Source: Siphonodentalium dalli (Eukaryota; Mollusca; Scaphopoda; Gadilida; Siphonodentaliidae). From it: DNA of 64,000 nt. A model generated the notes under the pieces. The model saw only the letters and a program-made list of their open reading frames with translations. It was not told where the DNA came from and did not search any database. Both the position numbers and the translations under genes were made by a program. Shown here piece after piece: positions 1-11,560 of the stretch (positions are counted from its first letter, which is position 1; every line of letters starts with the position of its first letter). The stretch covers positions 182,755,956 through 182,819,955 of the forward strand of contig CP136063.1 of NCBI GenBank assembly GCA_032622095.1. The letters run 5' to 3'.

Positions 1-1530
1 GAAAACCCAATTAACACCTTTGCGTGGGTCAAGATGGGTCAAGTTCACTCGCGGATAGAAGGGCTCCCTGTCTGATTGTTGCGTTAACCCTAAAGTGCCG
101 TTAAAACTCAATTAAATTCACAAATTTCTGTACCTGAGATTGACGACTGTGAGTCAACTTACTATAATACGTAGATATGTAATAAAAATAGAACCGCATG
201 ATGCGTCCCGCACTCAAGGTATCGCTCCGCCAACAAATCGAGTGCGATAATTTCGTCAAATTTCAGACACTCATTCGGTTCTATCTATATATATATCCTA
301 CTGTTGAACCGAAATGTGATCTAATATGTTAGCATACTGCCAGAATGTGGTGTTTTATGCAATAAATCTTATCATATCTTATCTTATCTGGAATACTGCA
401 AAAAAAAAAACGAAGATCTAACAGATCTGTTTATATAGCTCATTTGCTATCTGTTTAATATGTGAAGAAAGCCGCGATGTGAGACGTCTGGTCGCCAATT
501 TCCCCGATTATAAATGATGGTGTATTGGTTCCCGGTCCTGTATATGGCAAGAGGAGTACGATTTTGCATTCCCACTTCGTCGGAACCAACTGGAACAGAA
601 ATCTTAGTCACGGTGACTTTCTACAACGAGAATTAAGTCATACTCGGTTGACATGAAAGTTGGTTTGTACATGTGCAATTTTAATACGAGCTTGCCTTAA
701 ATTAATGCACAGCCATAATTATGGTCCTGTTTCGACGTATATCGTTTTCAAATTAGCCAGGGGCTTTTCAATGCCGAATTAATAGACAATGTCTTGTTTT
801 AGATCATCATCTCGGTTACTTATACCTGTATCATAGCTTGGCAAATCGGATTATCTTCTTAAGGCATCAAACACAACTTCCCAACAAAGACCTTTCATTT
901 CCTTAAAAGGAAATATGCCAAAGATGGTGACATAATAATTTATTTGATAACCTCCAAGATGGAGAGCGTATGTACATGCATGATTTTAAATATGTATATA
1001 CAAAGTTACTATTGTCTGTCACATGAGTTCATAGCTCATGGAAAGAGAGTCCATATATATGAGGTATATTGCGGAGGATGGATGGTCATAAACATCAAAT
1101 CAGCGTCCAGCTATTAGGCTTCTGTGTATGGGTTCTCCTCTGATGATACCACACATGCGGTACAGGAATCTTGATGTAGCAATGATGGTGTGATCTGTCG
1201 CTTGGGATATAAAGTTTGGTAAACACAATGATTTGCTTCCAAATAAGTACATTTGGAGATTAGTCGGATTCCTTATGTCATTTTGCATTTTTGGTTTGTT
1301 AAAAGCGATCTGAAAACGGGTTATGTATGCCTAGTAGGTGTTTTTCAGGATTGACTTGTTTCCATTCTTGAATTTTGGCGGGTCGGCCTAAATCGGGGTC
1401 AACATCATTTAGAGAGCGTTTCGTATTTACAGAAAACGATAGATGGCGTATGGTGATAGGTGCGATTTGAAACTTCTCCAAACTACTAGATATGACCATT
1501 ACATTTATTTTTGAAATTTTTTATGTGACC
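1..1530. other. No supported gene
   Basis: AT-rich sequence with short chance open frames on both strands. I see no splice-bounded coding exon, RNA gene or clear repeat in it. Confidence 0.4.
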
Positions 1531-1536
1531 GGTTCT

Positions 1537-1766
1537 TTCTTGTTGGCTACAGTTGTGATAAAAATTTAACACTGAGCCCTATGGAGATTCTAGTACTTTG
1601 GATAAATGGCGCCATTTTGCGTATGATGATATGCACGTTCTGATATTCCTAAACAATACCAAGTATGAAATACAGACGTAGTTTTAAAAAGAATGGAAGT
1701 GATCAGCTGATTCTTGCTGGCTACAGTTGCGATCAAAATTTAACACTTAACCCTATGGAGAATTTC
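1537..1766. repeat. Partial tandem duplication, ~174-bp period
   Basis: TTGGCTACAGTTGTGAT near 1541 and CTGGCTACAGTTGCGAT near 1715 start two similar stretches, both followed by AAATTTAACACT and CCCTATGGAGA. The two copies have diverged. No coding content is apparent. Confidence 0.6.
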
Positions 1767-2462
1767 GTGTTATGCTCAAACGTTGATTGTAATATCACTT
1801 ATTGGCAATCGTGCACAATTACATATGAAGTTTAACACTCGTGTTTTACCCACTGTAACTATCCGTGATTTAATAGTTGCAACATATGATATAGTTATGC
1901 CTCAAGATACAGTAATTGGCAAAAGTAAGTGTCGAATGGTTTTGTAGTTTCGATAATATGCAGCCTGTTGAATCAGAATCAAATAAAAATATTCACAACA
2001 AGACTGTTCACGATGTGATTACATATTATACCATTGTTTTATTTGATACCTGTATGTCTTGTTGTCCACTGACTAGTTTTGAAACCACATCGTTGATCAT
2101 AACGGGATGTAGTGTCACAAATACACAGGTATAGATGGTAGTTGTTCGTTGTCATTATAACTCAAACATTGTCATCGGAGTCTATCCCACATGCACTGAG
2201 ATAATCTGTGTTTTCGCGGGATATGTGCTACTGATAAACGGACATTTCGGTGCAGCTGAGATCTTTAGTATAGCGACATAGGCTTTGCTTTCACGCTTCC
2301 CACGCCAGTTACATTTGACCAACTTCAGTGCAGCGACTGAAACCCAACATTCACGATCAATATTCTGACCACAGTTAATCTCCACGCTATAGCTGTGCAA
2401 ATTAAGTAAATTCGAATTTCTACTAAAGTAGAACTTAATGAGTAAAATAGCTATCAACCATA

Positions 2463-3010
2463 GTTGCATTTTCCTGCATTCCGAGTTGGTGCTTAGTAAC
2501 CGTTAATAATGAGCTATGGGGATCGGTGGCAAAGTCTCCCGATCTTATAATGATCAGTGGCCTATGCACAACATGGCTGCACACATATAGGCCTATAGTT
2601 TTAGACATGCGTGTGCCCAACTTTGAACAAAACCAGCACCATGTGATTAGACACTGACTAAATTAAGGCAATACCAATGAATGATTAGTACACAATTGTG
2701 GTATTTGATTAGCAACCGTTGCTAACCTTAAATAAGACATCTGGTTAATTTTGACGACCAGGTATATCTCAAATTTCTCATTTGGGTATTAACTGTATCG
2801 GAAACGCAAACGTTGAATTACGACCATATAAGCTATAATTGCAATTTCCAGTGAATTCCTTGTATTCTCCTAGACTAAGTTTCTCGATCTTATAATGATC
2901 AATGGCCCATGGGGCACAAACATGCACATTTTCATATCTGTGTCACCATTTGAACATAACCAATACCATCTGACTATAGACACTATCTAATTTACGGGAA
3001 AATACCATGG
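2463..3010 (+). repeat. Diverged copy of the interior of the 20.9-22.5 kb element
   Basis: Landmarks appear in the same order as at 21883-22455: CCTGCA, a TTAGTAACCGTT-type motif, CTTATAATGATCA, a GAACATAACCAA-type motif, a gap, TTAGCAACCGTTGCTA, CAGGTATATCTCAAATTTC, then another CTTATAATGATCA. Two sub-repeats of about 370 bp are visible. The terminal inverted repeats present at 20942/22510 are missing here, so this is a partial copy. Confidence 0.65.
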
Positions 3011-3694
3011 CCCATAGTATTGATCGGTTCAAAGCCAAGTATATTATTGGGGGAGAACGACACATTAAGCCTAAGTCGATGGTTTGTTCACAACAAATGG
3101 AGCCATGATATACTATGAAGGACGATGGAAGGTTCCCCTTAACTATGTTCTTCGACACAGTATTGTCCCCGCACTGTGTCACTTGTATCTTACTGTGTTG
3201 TACTATATATAAGACCAAGCACACCATGCGCATATATATCGTCGTATAAATAAATTATCTCTTAGAAAGTGTCCAGAGATGTCGTGCCTATTTATACTGA
3301 CAATTTATTTTTGTGGCAAAGTATTTGAGGGAGAGATTTGTTATGTTGACTACGGTGTTAATTTAGTATGTAAAACAAGTATCCCGGTGGAGGTATCGAG
3401 TGGACGGAGAAAATTATTTCTTTATCATCAGATGAACATAATTTAAACTCCCAATTTGGATAAACCCGACCAGGAATTATAGAACAACCATCTATATAAG
3501 CACAGCAATATTTAGCAATACACATGGATGTGATATCATTGTTTAACATTTTTAAACAATACCACCCTACCCACATATATATGGCTAAACATATCATTGG
3601 CATAGATGAGTTGTTGTAGTTGTTACATTTATGCTGGTCGGGTTTTTCCAAATTTAATATTAAAACAGAATGATCCATAAGCTACGGTGGCTGG

Positions 3695-5476
3695 TTTAGG
3701 ACATGGAAATAATGTTTTTTATTTCGTGGCCACGAAATACTAATAACTAATTTGGTGGCCACAAAATACTAATTCGTGGCCAAGAAATAACTAATTCGTG
3801 GTCACGAAATACTAATTCGTGGCCACGAAATACTAATTCGTGGCCACGAAATTACTGATTGACCTTTGCATATAGCCTGATACCTTACCCGATGAAAATC
3901 TCCCCCGTTCCTTGGAACCCCTAAGTACGAAGACAGACATAAGAATTACACAACACGATCATATCTGGATACAGACACACTCACATCTGGCCCCAGACAT
4001 AAGAATCACACTACACGCATACGCTCTTTATCAACGACACTGCGGATACGAACGCTCTTTAACTATCAACGCGATTAACTCCACAGTGCCAAGGACGGCC
4101 ATTTTGGTGACTGGGGTGCTCGGAGCTTCTCCAAAACGGCGGTAAACACTGCCCGTTGGTTTTTAACCTTAGATTGCAAGTTTGAGCTCAATCGGCCCAG
4201 TCGTTTTCCCGGCCGTAGCAAACAGACATAAGTCCCAAAATATATATTAGATAGTGTGATTCAAAACTGCTTAATATTTAGTGCTATATATGGATTGTAT
4301 TTGATTCCTTTGATGTTATACTTTATGACATAGTTATGCCTATACCAGATTGAGAATGTATTATTTGCACACATTTGTCAAACCCTTTGATTGAACATAA
4401 TTTATAGTACATGCTAGCTCCTGTCTATAGTGATCAAAAAGATCAATGCACAGAGGAAACATATTACGGTATGGTTACACTAACTTGATGGTGTTTTAGA
4501 AACAATGCGTACGATCGCAGAGAAGCTACTATAAACACCTTATGGCATGGGACCCTGGCTCTATGGGGATATGGACGTACTATATATAAACTAGCCTCGA
4601 GAGAACGGGGAAACACGGGTCAGGTGGCTCCAAGACACACTGGATATTCATTAGTTGTTACCACAAGGGATCGAATGGGAATGACATGCATTCCTCTCGG
4701 CATATTGACCGATTTAAGTCAAATAGGGGGTTTTGTAGGGTGGGCCCAAAACAAGCTTATAAATATTCACCCCTTTCAACCATACCAGATCCAAAATAGT
4801 CGTTGCTCAGAAGGGGTCAAATGGGTACACATTATTTCTCGGTCACTTGGCCGATATAGATCAAATAAAGGGTGTTGTACCGTGGCTAACAAAGCAAGCT
4901 AAATTTTCACACCCTCAGCCCAATCGAGCGAAAATGATAACTGACCAGAGGGGTCCATATATGATAACATGCAATTCCCCCCTTTTTTAGGTCGACTACA
5001 GTGTGTTGTAGGGTGACCCCTGAGACAAACTAAATGTTCACCCGCTGTCACCATCCCCGACCCAAAATGGCCAACCCATATGGGTTCAAATATGACACCT
5101 GTACAATTTCTCGACCCCTTAACCGTTTGATGTGGTATAATTGGTGATGTAGGGTGGCCCCAGGATATACTGAATGTCGTGGGTGCCTCTGTAACCCACC
5201 CAGGACGGCGGCAACTTTGGATCGGGTTGGTGAAAGGGGTGATTACTTAATTTGTTTTACGGACCACCCTACAACACCCTTTATCTCAAATCGCCGTGGC
5301 TCATTCCAAGATGGTGGACAGCTACAACCAGATAATCTCTGTTCGCTTCCATTACACAAATGGGCCTGACGATCGTATCACAATTAGTTATTTCGTGGCC
5401 ACGAATTATTTATTTCGTGACCACGAATTAGTTATTTCGTGGCCACGAAATAAAAAAAATATTCCCATGTCCTAAA
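3695..5476. mobile_element. TIR element with CGTGGCCACG palindromic ends
   Basis: The left end TTTAGGACATGGAAATAATG followed by TTTTTTATTTCGTGGCCACG is mirrored at the right end, where the reverse complement reads TTTAGGACATGGGAATA and T-rich into the same palindrome. Just inside each end are tandem copies of TTCGTGGCCACGAA (about six near 3725-3855, three near 5388-5452). The interior carries a degenerate ~140-bp tandem repeat (4735-5170). No transposase frame is visible, so it is non-autonomous. I found no convincing target duplication. Confidence 0.75.
4735..5180 (+). repeat. Degenerate ~140-bp tandem repeat
   Basis: Units anchored by a GTAGGGTGGxCCC-like motif begin at about 4735, 4877, 5008 and 5149, each followed by an AACTAAATGTTCAC-like segment. 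They lie inside the TIR element. Open frames across them are repeat-derived. Confidence 0.6.
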
Positions 5477-6039
5477 AGTTTTGACTGACACTTACATAAA
5501 TATGACTCCCAGATTACTTGGCAAACAACTCCGTTTTATGCGGTACGTCGTCCTGGCAATACACATTAAATTTGTCAATTGATGAAAAAATACCATCAAT
5601 CAATTTTACAATGACATCCTGAAACTATAGTCTTGATAAACATTGCATTTGTATAATAGCTGGACATTATCACTGAATCACGTGATTGTGATGTATATGA
5701 TCGATGTGAACCACATTTTTATCAACTACTGTATCTGGTGGCCTGACTATATTGCATGTTAATTTTGTAAAATCACATGTAGTTACGATATATCACATGT
5801 AAGAGCCATGCATATATGATGGCCATTAAGTTCCACCACTGTGAATATTTGAGTAAATTGTCAAACTCTCTATAGGGTCCAACGATAGTTTTGTTCGCAA
5901 CTGCCATAGTGTAGTACTGTACCAGCGGAGACTTGTCTGACGACACCATTCTCAAAAATACATTTCAGAGTCATACTTGACATATGTGCACAATTTCAAC
6001 TTACACAATTTATGAAAAGGATAATCGTGTTAGTTACTA

Positions 6040-6400
6040 TTTGTATAATCAGGAAACGCTCTTTAAATTTTTTAAACCGTCCAAACATTTTGTTTCCACT
6101 AAAATGTCAACTGGAAACAAATAGACTCTGAAAGTAGACCGCCATATTTGATACTTTTGTTAATTTCAACTCGCAGACTCCACCAGAAGGTCAGTTATGA
6201 GGATTAATATGTGTATAATAAGCAAACGCTCTTTAAATTCTTAAAACAGTCCAAAAACTCTTGTTTTCCAATAAAATTTCAACTGGACACAGGTAAACTC
6301 TGAAAGTAGACATGCTATTGATAAATAAACCGTTCGCATGTCGTCTTAGACAATCCGAAATGGCGCGACCGTTGTTTTCGACCAAAGGAATCTGACTTGT
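6040..6400. repeat. Tandem duplication related to the 3' end of the LINE
   Basis: AAACGCTCTTTAAATT occurs near 6055 and 6226, each followed by a TTTCCACTAAAAT..CAACTGGA segment. The later part (6245-6395, to GGAATCTGACTTG) resembles 6795-6935 at the 3' end of the LINE. These look like partial copies of the LINE 3' region lying downstream of it. Confidence 0.55.
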
Positions 6401-6726
6401 GAAATCAGCGAGGGTGGGGGTAGGGTTAGCTTTTCTGCGATATCTTCAGCAACAATCGATGTATCGAAGTTTTGTTTGTGGCGTATGATCAAGATATCAT
6501 TGTAGATTGTTCTTGTTCGTCTATATGTGATATAGCTGAATCTAAGAATATACAATACCTTAATATTTGGGAAAGAAAATTGAAAATGCAGTCATAAATG
6601 CAATTCGTCTGATGAATTTTGATAAAATTCCACATTAAGATATGTAATTAAGTAATTTTTGGCAAGATCTCCCCATGTTTTTCGATATCCAAGAACAAAG
6701 AAAGCCACTTACCGAACTTGATATGC

Positions 6727-8241
6727 TTAATAGCATGTTTTTATTACCAGGTGGACGGGAAAAAAATAGAGGGATACACAAACAAAAGCCTCACACAAAC
6801 CTGTTTCCACTAAAATATCAAGCTGGAAACAGGTAGATTCTGAAAATAGACACATTGGTGCCATATAAACTGTTCTCATATCGCTTTTAACATTCCGAAA
6901 ACGCGCGACCATTTTTTTCGACATAAGGAATCCGACTAGATGTTGACACGTGAGGCTATCCAGAAAAGCATACGTTTGTATTCCAAAACGATTGATTATG
7001 AAGTCCCAGTAATCATTCCTCATAGCCCATGCGAAGGTCGAGCTGCACAAGAACATGGCGTGTGACATCTCACTATCATATGATACAGCACAGAGATTGC
7101 ATGTCATATTATTGGGATAAGTCGTTTTGTTTAAAAGTGAGCCAAGGTGTTTCAGCTCGTATGTATATTTTGGGAACATTCTTAATAGACGCCACGTGGA
7201 CCAGCAGTTTGTTGGTACTGAATGAACACATCGGAATAGTTCGAGATCACAGTTGTTGCTAACCTCGGATGACCATTCCTGACTGTATACTGAGGTAACG
7301 CTCTCGTTGACTAGTTTTTTCCATGTTACCCTATCTGGGAAATAACCTGATACGAGAAAAATTTCTAGGTGGTCTGCCAGGTGGTATTTCTTCAGAAGAA
7401 GCGTGATAACGGAACTAAATCCGGACGTATGACGATTGAATAGTCTGGCACAATATAGTTTCAACAGAAACAGTTTGAGTGGCACTCGATGGCCTTCTGG
7501 CACGTGCAGTAATCTTTCGAGAAAGCACAGTCTTTGTATGTCTATCTCGGATGCAAGCGGTTTGGTTCCCATCAGTCCCAGCGCTACATTCGTGTTCGTG
7601 CGAGTGGGTAGAGACTGTGCGTTTTTTATGCACACACGGAATGAGCGTTCCATGCGTTGGTGGTCCGTTGCACTCATATCTGGTAGAATTTCACAACCAT
7701 AAAGGGCTTTTGGGAGCACAACACATTTTATTAATTTTTGGAGAGTCTGTGGAGTAGCCTTACTTAGAAGACTACGTCCAGTCAGGCCGAAATATGTCCT
7801 CCTCAACCGTTCAGCAACAAGAGAAGCACGCGTTTTTCCGTTATCGAATTTCGACTGTTGAAGTCCTAGATGAACACATTCTGAGCTTTCCGGTAGTAGT
7901 TTGTCACCCAATTTCCAGGTCCTATTTTGAAGTTCTTGTTGGCGTTTCGTTTCATTAAAAACCACCACTGTACTTTTAGTTACAGAAAAGTTAAATCGCC
8001 ATCGTTTGCTGTAGATATAGCTATCGAGGCCAGATTTCGTCAGCGATATCAGGGCGATGTCGTCGGCGGTAGTGGGTGAGGTGCAGGTAGTCCCACCAAC
8101 TATCAATCCATGACCGGAGTTTTGCAGCGATTTCAGAAGGTCGTTGATGTATATCAAATATAGAAACGGTGATGTTACGGCCCCCTGCCTTGTCCCTTGG
8201 CGTATCCGCAGTGGTTTAGATAGCGAGCCATTATATAAAAC
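6727..8241 (-). CDS. LINE reverse transcriptase, C-terminal half, 5'-truncated
   Basis: A single open frame runs from about 8241 down to a stop at 6727, about 505 residues. Near its start are RIRQGTRQGAVTSPFLYLIY and INDLL (RT block with RQG and SP), then a catalytic-type block TADDIALIS in place of the common YADD. A long C-terminal region ends with a Cys-rich CNLCAVSYDSEMSHAMFLC, a CCHC-like finger typical of several non-LTR elements. Known family role: target-primed reverse transcription. The RT blocks before RQG and any endonuclease are missing, so it is a dead 5'-truncated copy even though the frame is open. Its upstream edge stops within a few bases of a fold-back element (8245-8463). 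It lies antisense to and upstream of the first recognised receptor exon. Confidence 0.82.
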   Translation of the reverse strand, partial: VLYNGSLSKPLRIRQGTRQGAVTSPFLYLIYINDLLKSLQNSGHGLIVGGTTCTSPTTADDIALISLTKSGLDSYIYSKRWRFNFSVTKSTVVVFNETKRQQELQNRTWKLGDKLLPESSECVHLGLQQSKFDNGKTRASLVAERLRRTYFGLTGRSLLSKATPQTLQKLIKCVVLPKALYGCEILPDMSATDHQRMERSFRVCIKNAQSLPTRTNTNVALGLMGTKPLASEIDIQRLCFLERLLHVPEGHRVPLKLFLLKLYCARLFNRHTSGFSSVITLLLKKYHLADHLEIFLVSGYFPDRVTWKKLVNESVTSVYSQEWSSEVSNNCDLELFRCVHSVPTNCWSTWRLLRMFPKYTYELKHLGSLLNKTTYPNNMTCNLCAVSYDSEMSHAMFLCSSTFAWAMRNDYWDFIINRFGIQTYAFLDSLTCQHLVGFLMSKKMVARFRNVKSDMRTVYMAPMCLFSESTCFQLDILVETGLCEAFVCVSLYFFPVHLVIKTCY

Positions 8242-8244
8242 CTG

Positions 8245-8463
8245 ACTATATCCGGCAATTTATGGGACCATCTCCTGTTATATTCAACAGAATATATGCA
8301 ACAAATGAACCATGGATTAGTACAAAATACACTCATATGCTCAATGAACGATGCAAACAACATGGTAATTATAATTACCATGTTGTTTGCATCGTACGTA
8401 GATCACACGATTGTATTTTGTTGAGTATAAAAGGAGATGTTCCAATAAATGACCGGATTTAGT
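8245..8463. mobile_element. Fold-back MITE with a perfect 46-bp palindrome
   Basis: 8349-8394 is an exact palindrome (arm CGATGCAAACAACATGGTAA plus TTA). Outside it the arms remain complementary with gaps: ACTATATCCGG near 8245 pairs with CCGGATTTAGT at 8453-8463, and GGACCATCTCCTGTTATATTCAAC pairs with sequence near 8425-8450. The left arm has about 35 extra bases. It separates the LINE frame from receptor exon 1. Confidence 0.8.
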
Positions 8464-8501
8464 GTCCAATACCCCTTTAACACAATTGTCTGTATTCACA
8501 G

Positions 8502-8684
8502 CTAGATGTGTTGATGTATGGGTATCAGAGGAACTCTTCAGGGGGTATATTCAGGACAATGGTTAAGCTTGACGACGGAGATGTCAAGTACCACTTAGAT
8601 GTAATTCTACTAACGGAGATTCTGCGCGACATTCTCATGTATCACAAACGCTACCCTGTCGAAGGGACTTCTATCGATCAGCTG
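8502..8684 (+). CDS. Receptor exon 1: start of GAIN-A-like region
   Basis: The acceptor is TTCACAG and the donor GTGAGT. The exon is 61 whole codons (phase 0 in, 0 out). It begins LDVLMYGYQRNSSGGIF and continues into an amphipathic helix-like stretch with VILLTEILRDILMY near residues 34-47. NSS is a potential N-glycosylation site, fitting an extracellular location. The alternation of Leu/Ile with charged residues resembles the helical subdomain A of GAIN domains. The open frame runs past the donor to 8879, but joining to the next exon keeps the helical pattern better. It is the most 5' exon I can support. Coding sequence before it should end in phase 0 and lie further upstream. It sits just 38 bp after a fold-back element. 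Confidence 0.6.
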
Positions 8685-9820
8685 GTGAGTATGTCTTGTC
8701 TTTTAGTGAAAACGGAAAAAAGGATAATTTCACAAGCCGTTAGATGCCACACCGCTATGTTAGTGGGAAGGTGGGCAGCATTATTTGAGTCTACATGTAT
8801 CATGTTAATACAAATACGGAGTATGGTTTCCGGTATAAAAGAGCCTTTTGGGCATATACGTTGTGAACCAGGTAATTGACACTGGTCCGACCATGTTGTC
8901 AACGTAGACACGTACTTGCAGCAAAGTTTTGAAACATAAATTACAACATCAGGAAACTGGCCTTTTGTCCATTATTGGGCAGTATATCATTTGATTATTT
9001 CTTACAACTTCTCACTATTTAGAAATGGTTATAGGTTTTAACTAATAAACTTTTGATTTTAACCACGTGACTCGGTGGGGATCGGCACATGGATGAAAGC
9101 ACGTTCTTGTCGTAATTTCACTTTTGCGAAGAAAACTAAATAATTGCATGTCGATCAAAGGTATTGTGGTTTGGAATGTCCAATATAAAAACCTTCCCTA
9201 ATTAAACATTTTCTATAAGATGATCGGGCTCAGAAAGGACAATAGAGAGTCTTTTAAGACAATTTTCACATATCAATATGTTTACAAACACAATCAGGAG
9301 GTCATGCAATTGGGTTTCAGTCATAGTATTTTTTATTTCACAACCAATAGAGGCCAATATTTCCAGTTATATACACACACGCCGTTAATTTTAAATATAT
9401 CATAACATATAAATGCATACGCGATATGTTTAATTATTTAACAGGACAAAATAGTTAGTAAGTGAGCCAGGCTGCGTTGGTCACAAAGACAACTAAATTA
9501 TGTGACTAACCATGAGCCTCAAAAGGAAAAAAAACACACAAGACGAACTAACCATACATTGAAAAAATAGTGTGCATTAGAAATAGTGGATTCTTCTTTT
9601 TGTGTTTTTGTACCAGCATATCCATTGTATGTAGTTCATATTTTGATGTCATTGATGGATTTTATCATGGATGTACCCAATTTCTTATTCTAAGGCAAGT
9701 ATGAAAAGGGTTTCAACTGTTATTTTATTCAAATATTATTTCAAGACCACACACCTTCAGAATGAATATCCCACAATTATTTTGGAAAATTTTAACTTTG
9801 AAATAAAGACATCATATTGA
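8685..9820. other. Receptor intron 1, 5' part; no feature seen
   Basis: Intronic, AT-rich. Short open frames look incidental. Confidence 0.4.
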
Positions 9821-9907
9821 TCTTCGGGGTGACCACTAGATGGGAGCTATCAACATTTGTTTAATTTCACTGGAAAACATGGCTGCCAAAAGCCATCTTG
9901 AATTAGA
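9821..9907 (-). repeat. Solitary unit of the CATGGC(T/C)GCC array repeat
   Basis: CTTCGGGGTGACCACTAGAT, then ACATGGCTGCCAAAAGCCATCTTGAA, match the units of the 16.9-18.1 kb array. It is a single unit in the same orientation as that array. Confidence 0.65.
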
Positions 9908-10177
9908 CTTTATATATATAACTCTTATATAAATCTAGTATTACTTAGACATTTCAACTTTCCGTATGCCTAATCGCTCCATTGACTGTAACACGTGCTA
10001 TTATCCCCATTCATGTTTAGCTACGGTATAATTGAAACTTTCATACAGTTGGCTGGGAGAATCAATGTAGTGTAGAAATGGTTAATATTCGCGCAAGCAT
10101 CATAAACAGCTCTCTTCAATTCGTTATTTCAAAATCTCCATTCTCGCAAGTGATTAATCTACATGACCTTGTTTCAG

Positions 10178-10243
10178 TCAGTGGTCCATTTAATGAGTCG
10201 TCTGCTGGACTTCGCCATTCTTACTAAAGAACGTGCCAACAAG
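10178..10243 (+). CDS. Receptor exon 2: GAIN-A-like helix
   Basis: A 66-nt exon of 22 whole codons, with acceptor GTTTCAG and donor GTGAGA. It encodes SVVHLMSRLLDFAILTKERA plus two more residues, an amphipathic helix with hydrophobics spaced at 3-4 residues. It is phase 0 on both sides and matches the exons before and after it. GAIN subdomain A in adhesion GPCRs is made of such short helices. It is too short to identify alone; the support is splice sites, phase and helical character. Confidence 0.58.
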
Positions 10244-10540
10244 GTGAGACTGTTGTTGATTTCTTTGCTTCCACCATTGGTAACAGTGGTTTATTCTTCA
10301 GAACTAAACTCGATAAGAAGATGTGGCTGGCTCATATGCTGGTGCACATATACGTGTTCAATGTAGCTGCATTACGATGTATAGTGTGGACGACAATGCG
10401 AGATAAGCAACATGTGTGTTATATTGAATAACAGCAGATCAGTGTTCCGGGGAAAGTTTACAATATTTGAGACATCAGTTACTCAGAAATATCAGCTAGA
10501 TTTGTCTATAATAAATCGGAGCTGATATATCTCTAACAAC

Positions 10541-10940
10541 TTAACCCTTTACCCAACAGAAGGGCCCTGTGCCAATGCATTCTCTTATATATGCGAGTCA
10601 ACCATAGGTCGCCTCGCATATATAAGAGAATGCATTGGCTTAACACATTAAAAATTATAAAATTGTTAAAGAATGTAAGAACAAATGGTAAAACGTGTTA
10701 AAAAAAATTTATTTTTAGGCCAATGCATTCTCTTATATATGCGAGGCGACCTATGGTCGACTCGCATATATAAGAGAATACATTGGCACAGGGCATAACT
10801 GTAACTATCACAATGTGGTCAAGGAGCCGGTTCCAATGATATCCATATATGTATGGTTCTATTGAGACAGACCGAAGATATTTTAGGCTGTTGAAGCTTT
10901 ATTTGGCCGGTTTTGGCCGTTTTGTTGGGTAAAGGGTTAA
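10541..10940. mobile_element. TTAA-flanked piggyBac-like MITE with double hairpin
   Basis: TTAA at 10541-10544 and 10937-10940 border the perfect inverted ends CCCTTTACCCAACA and TGTTGGGTAAAGGG. TTAA target sites are the hallmark of piggyBac elements. The interior has two hairpins built from GCCAATGCATTCTCTTATAT plus ATGCGAG and its complement (10573-10639 and 10718-10786); the second hairpin is the reverse complement of the first, so the whole can fold as one large palindrome. There is no coding capacity. Confidence 0.85.
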
Positions 10941-11104
10941 CCCTGCCCTAAAATGTATTTTCGCCAAAAACAATTCGCTATCTCTTTCTAGGTATATTTG
11001 TAAATAATGTTACAGTGAATGTGTCACTAAACATTGCTTATCGCTTAGTAAGATCAAACATTTTTCCCCGAAAAACAGAATCTGTGGAATATAGAAATCA
11101 GCGG

Positions 11105-11560
11105 TGTCCGTTTATCCGTCCGTCCGAAACGTTTGTTGTCCTGATAGTATTCGACAAACATTGATGAATCTTCGTATGTGAACAACATATGAGAAAGTCC
11201 CGATCAAGTACAAATTTGGTTCAGGTCCTACCATATATGCCCCTTATCGACTATTATTATTGTGTTTGTACGGATGATAACTCAAGTTATGATTACCCGA
11301 TAGTTTAAAATTTAGTATGTGGATACAGGCCAAAGTCGAATTTAGGTACAGTCCGACCAATCTCAGATGAAGTTATGCCATTTTGCTTTTTATTTTGTTG
11401 TCCTGGTGATAAATAGTATTTAACTGAATTTTATTAAACTTAGTATAAGGCTTCATATTAAAAAGTCCCGATCAAGTTAGAACATGGATCCGGTCGGCCA
11501 ATTTCTAACGGAGTTATGCCCCTTATCGACTTTTAATTTGCCGATTATTTTGTTGTCCGG
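11105..11560 (+). repeat. Degenerate tandem repeat, ~130-160-bp units
   Basis: AAGTCCCGATCAAGT occurs at about 11195 and 11464, and a related unit starts near 11331. Each is followed by a GAGTTATGCCCCTTATCGAC-like or TTATGCCATTTTG segment and then TTGTTGTCC. Similar GTTATGCC-type units recur near 58310. Confidence 0.55.

Noticed and set aside
1827-1918. Possible upstream receptor exon: frame MKFNTRVLPTVTIRDLIVAT followed by YDIVMPQDTVIGK and a GTAAGT
   Set aside because: The donor is good, but it exits in phase 1 while exon 1 needs phase 0, and no bridging exon was found. The nearby sequence is repetitive.
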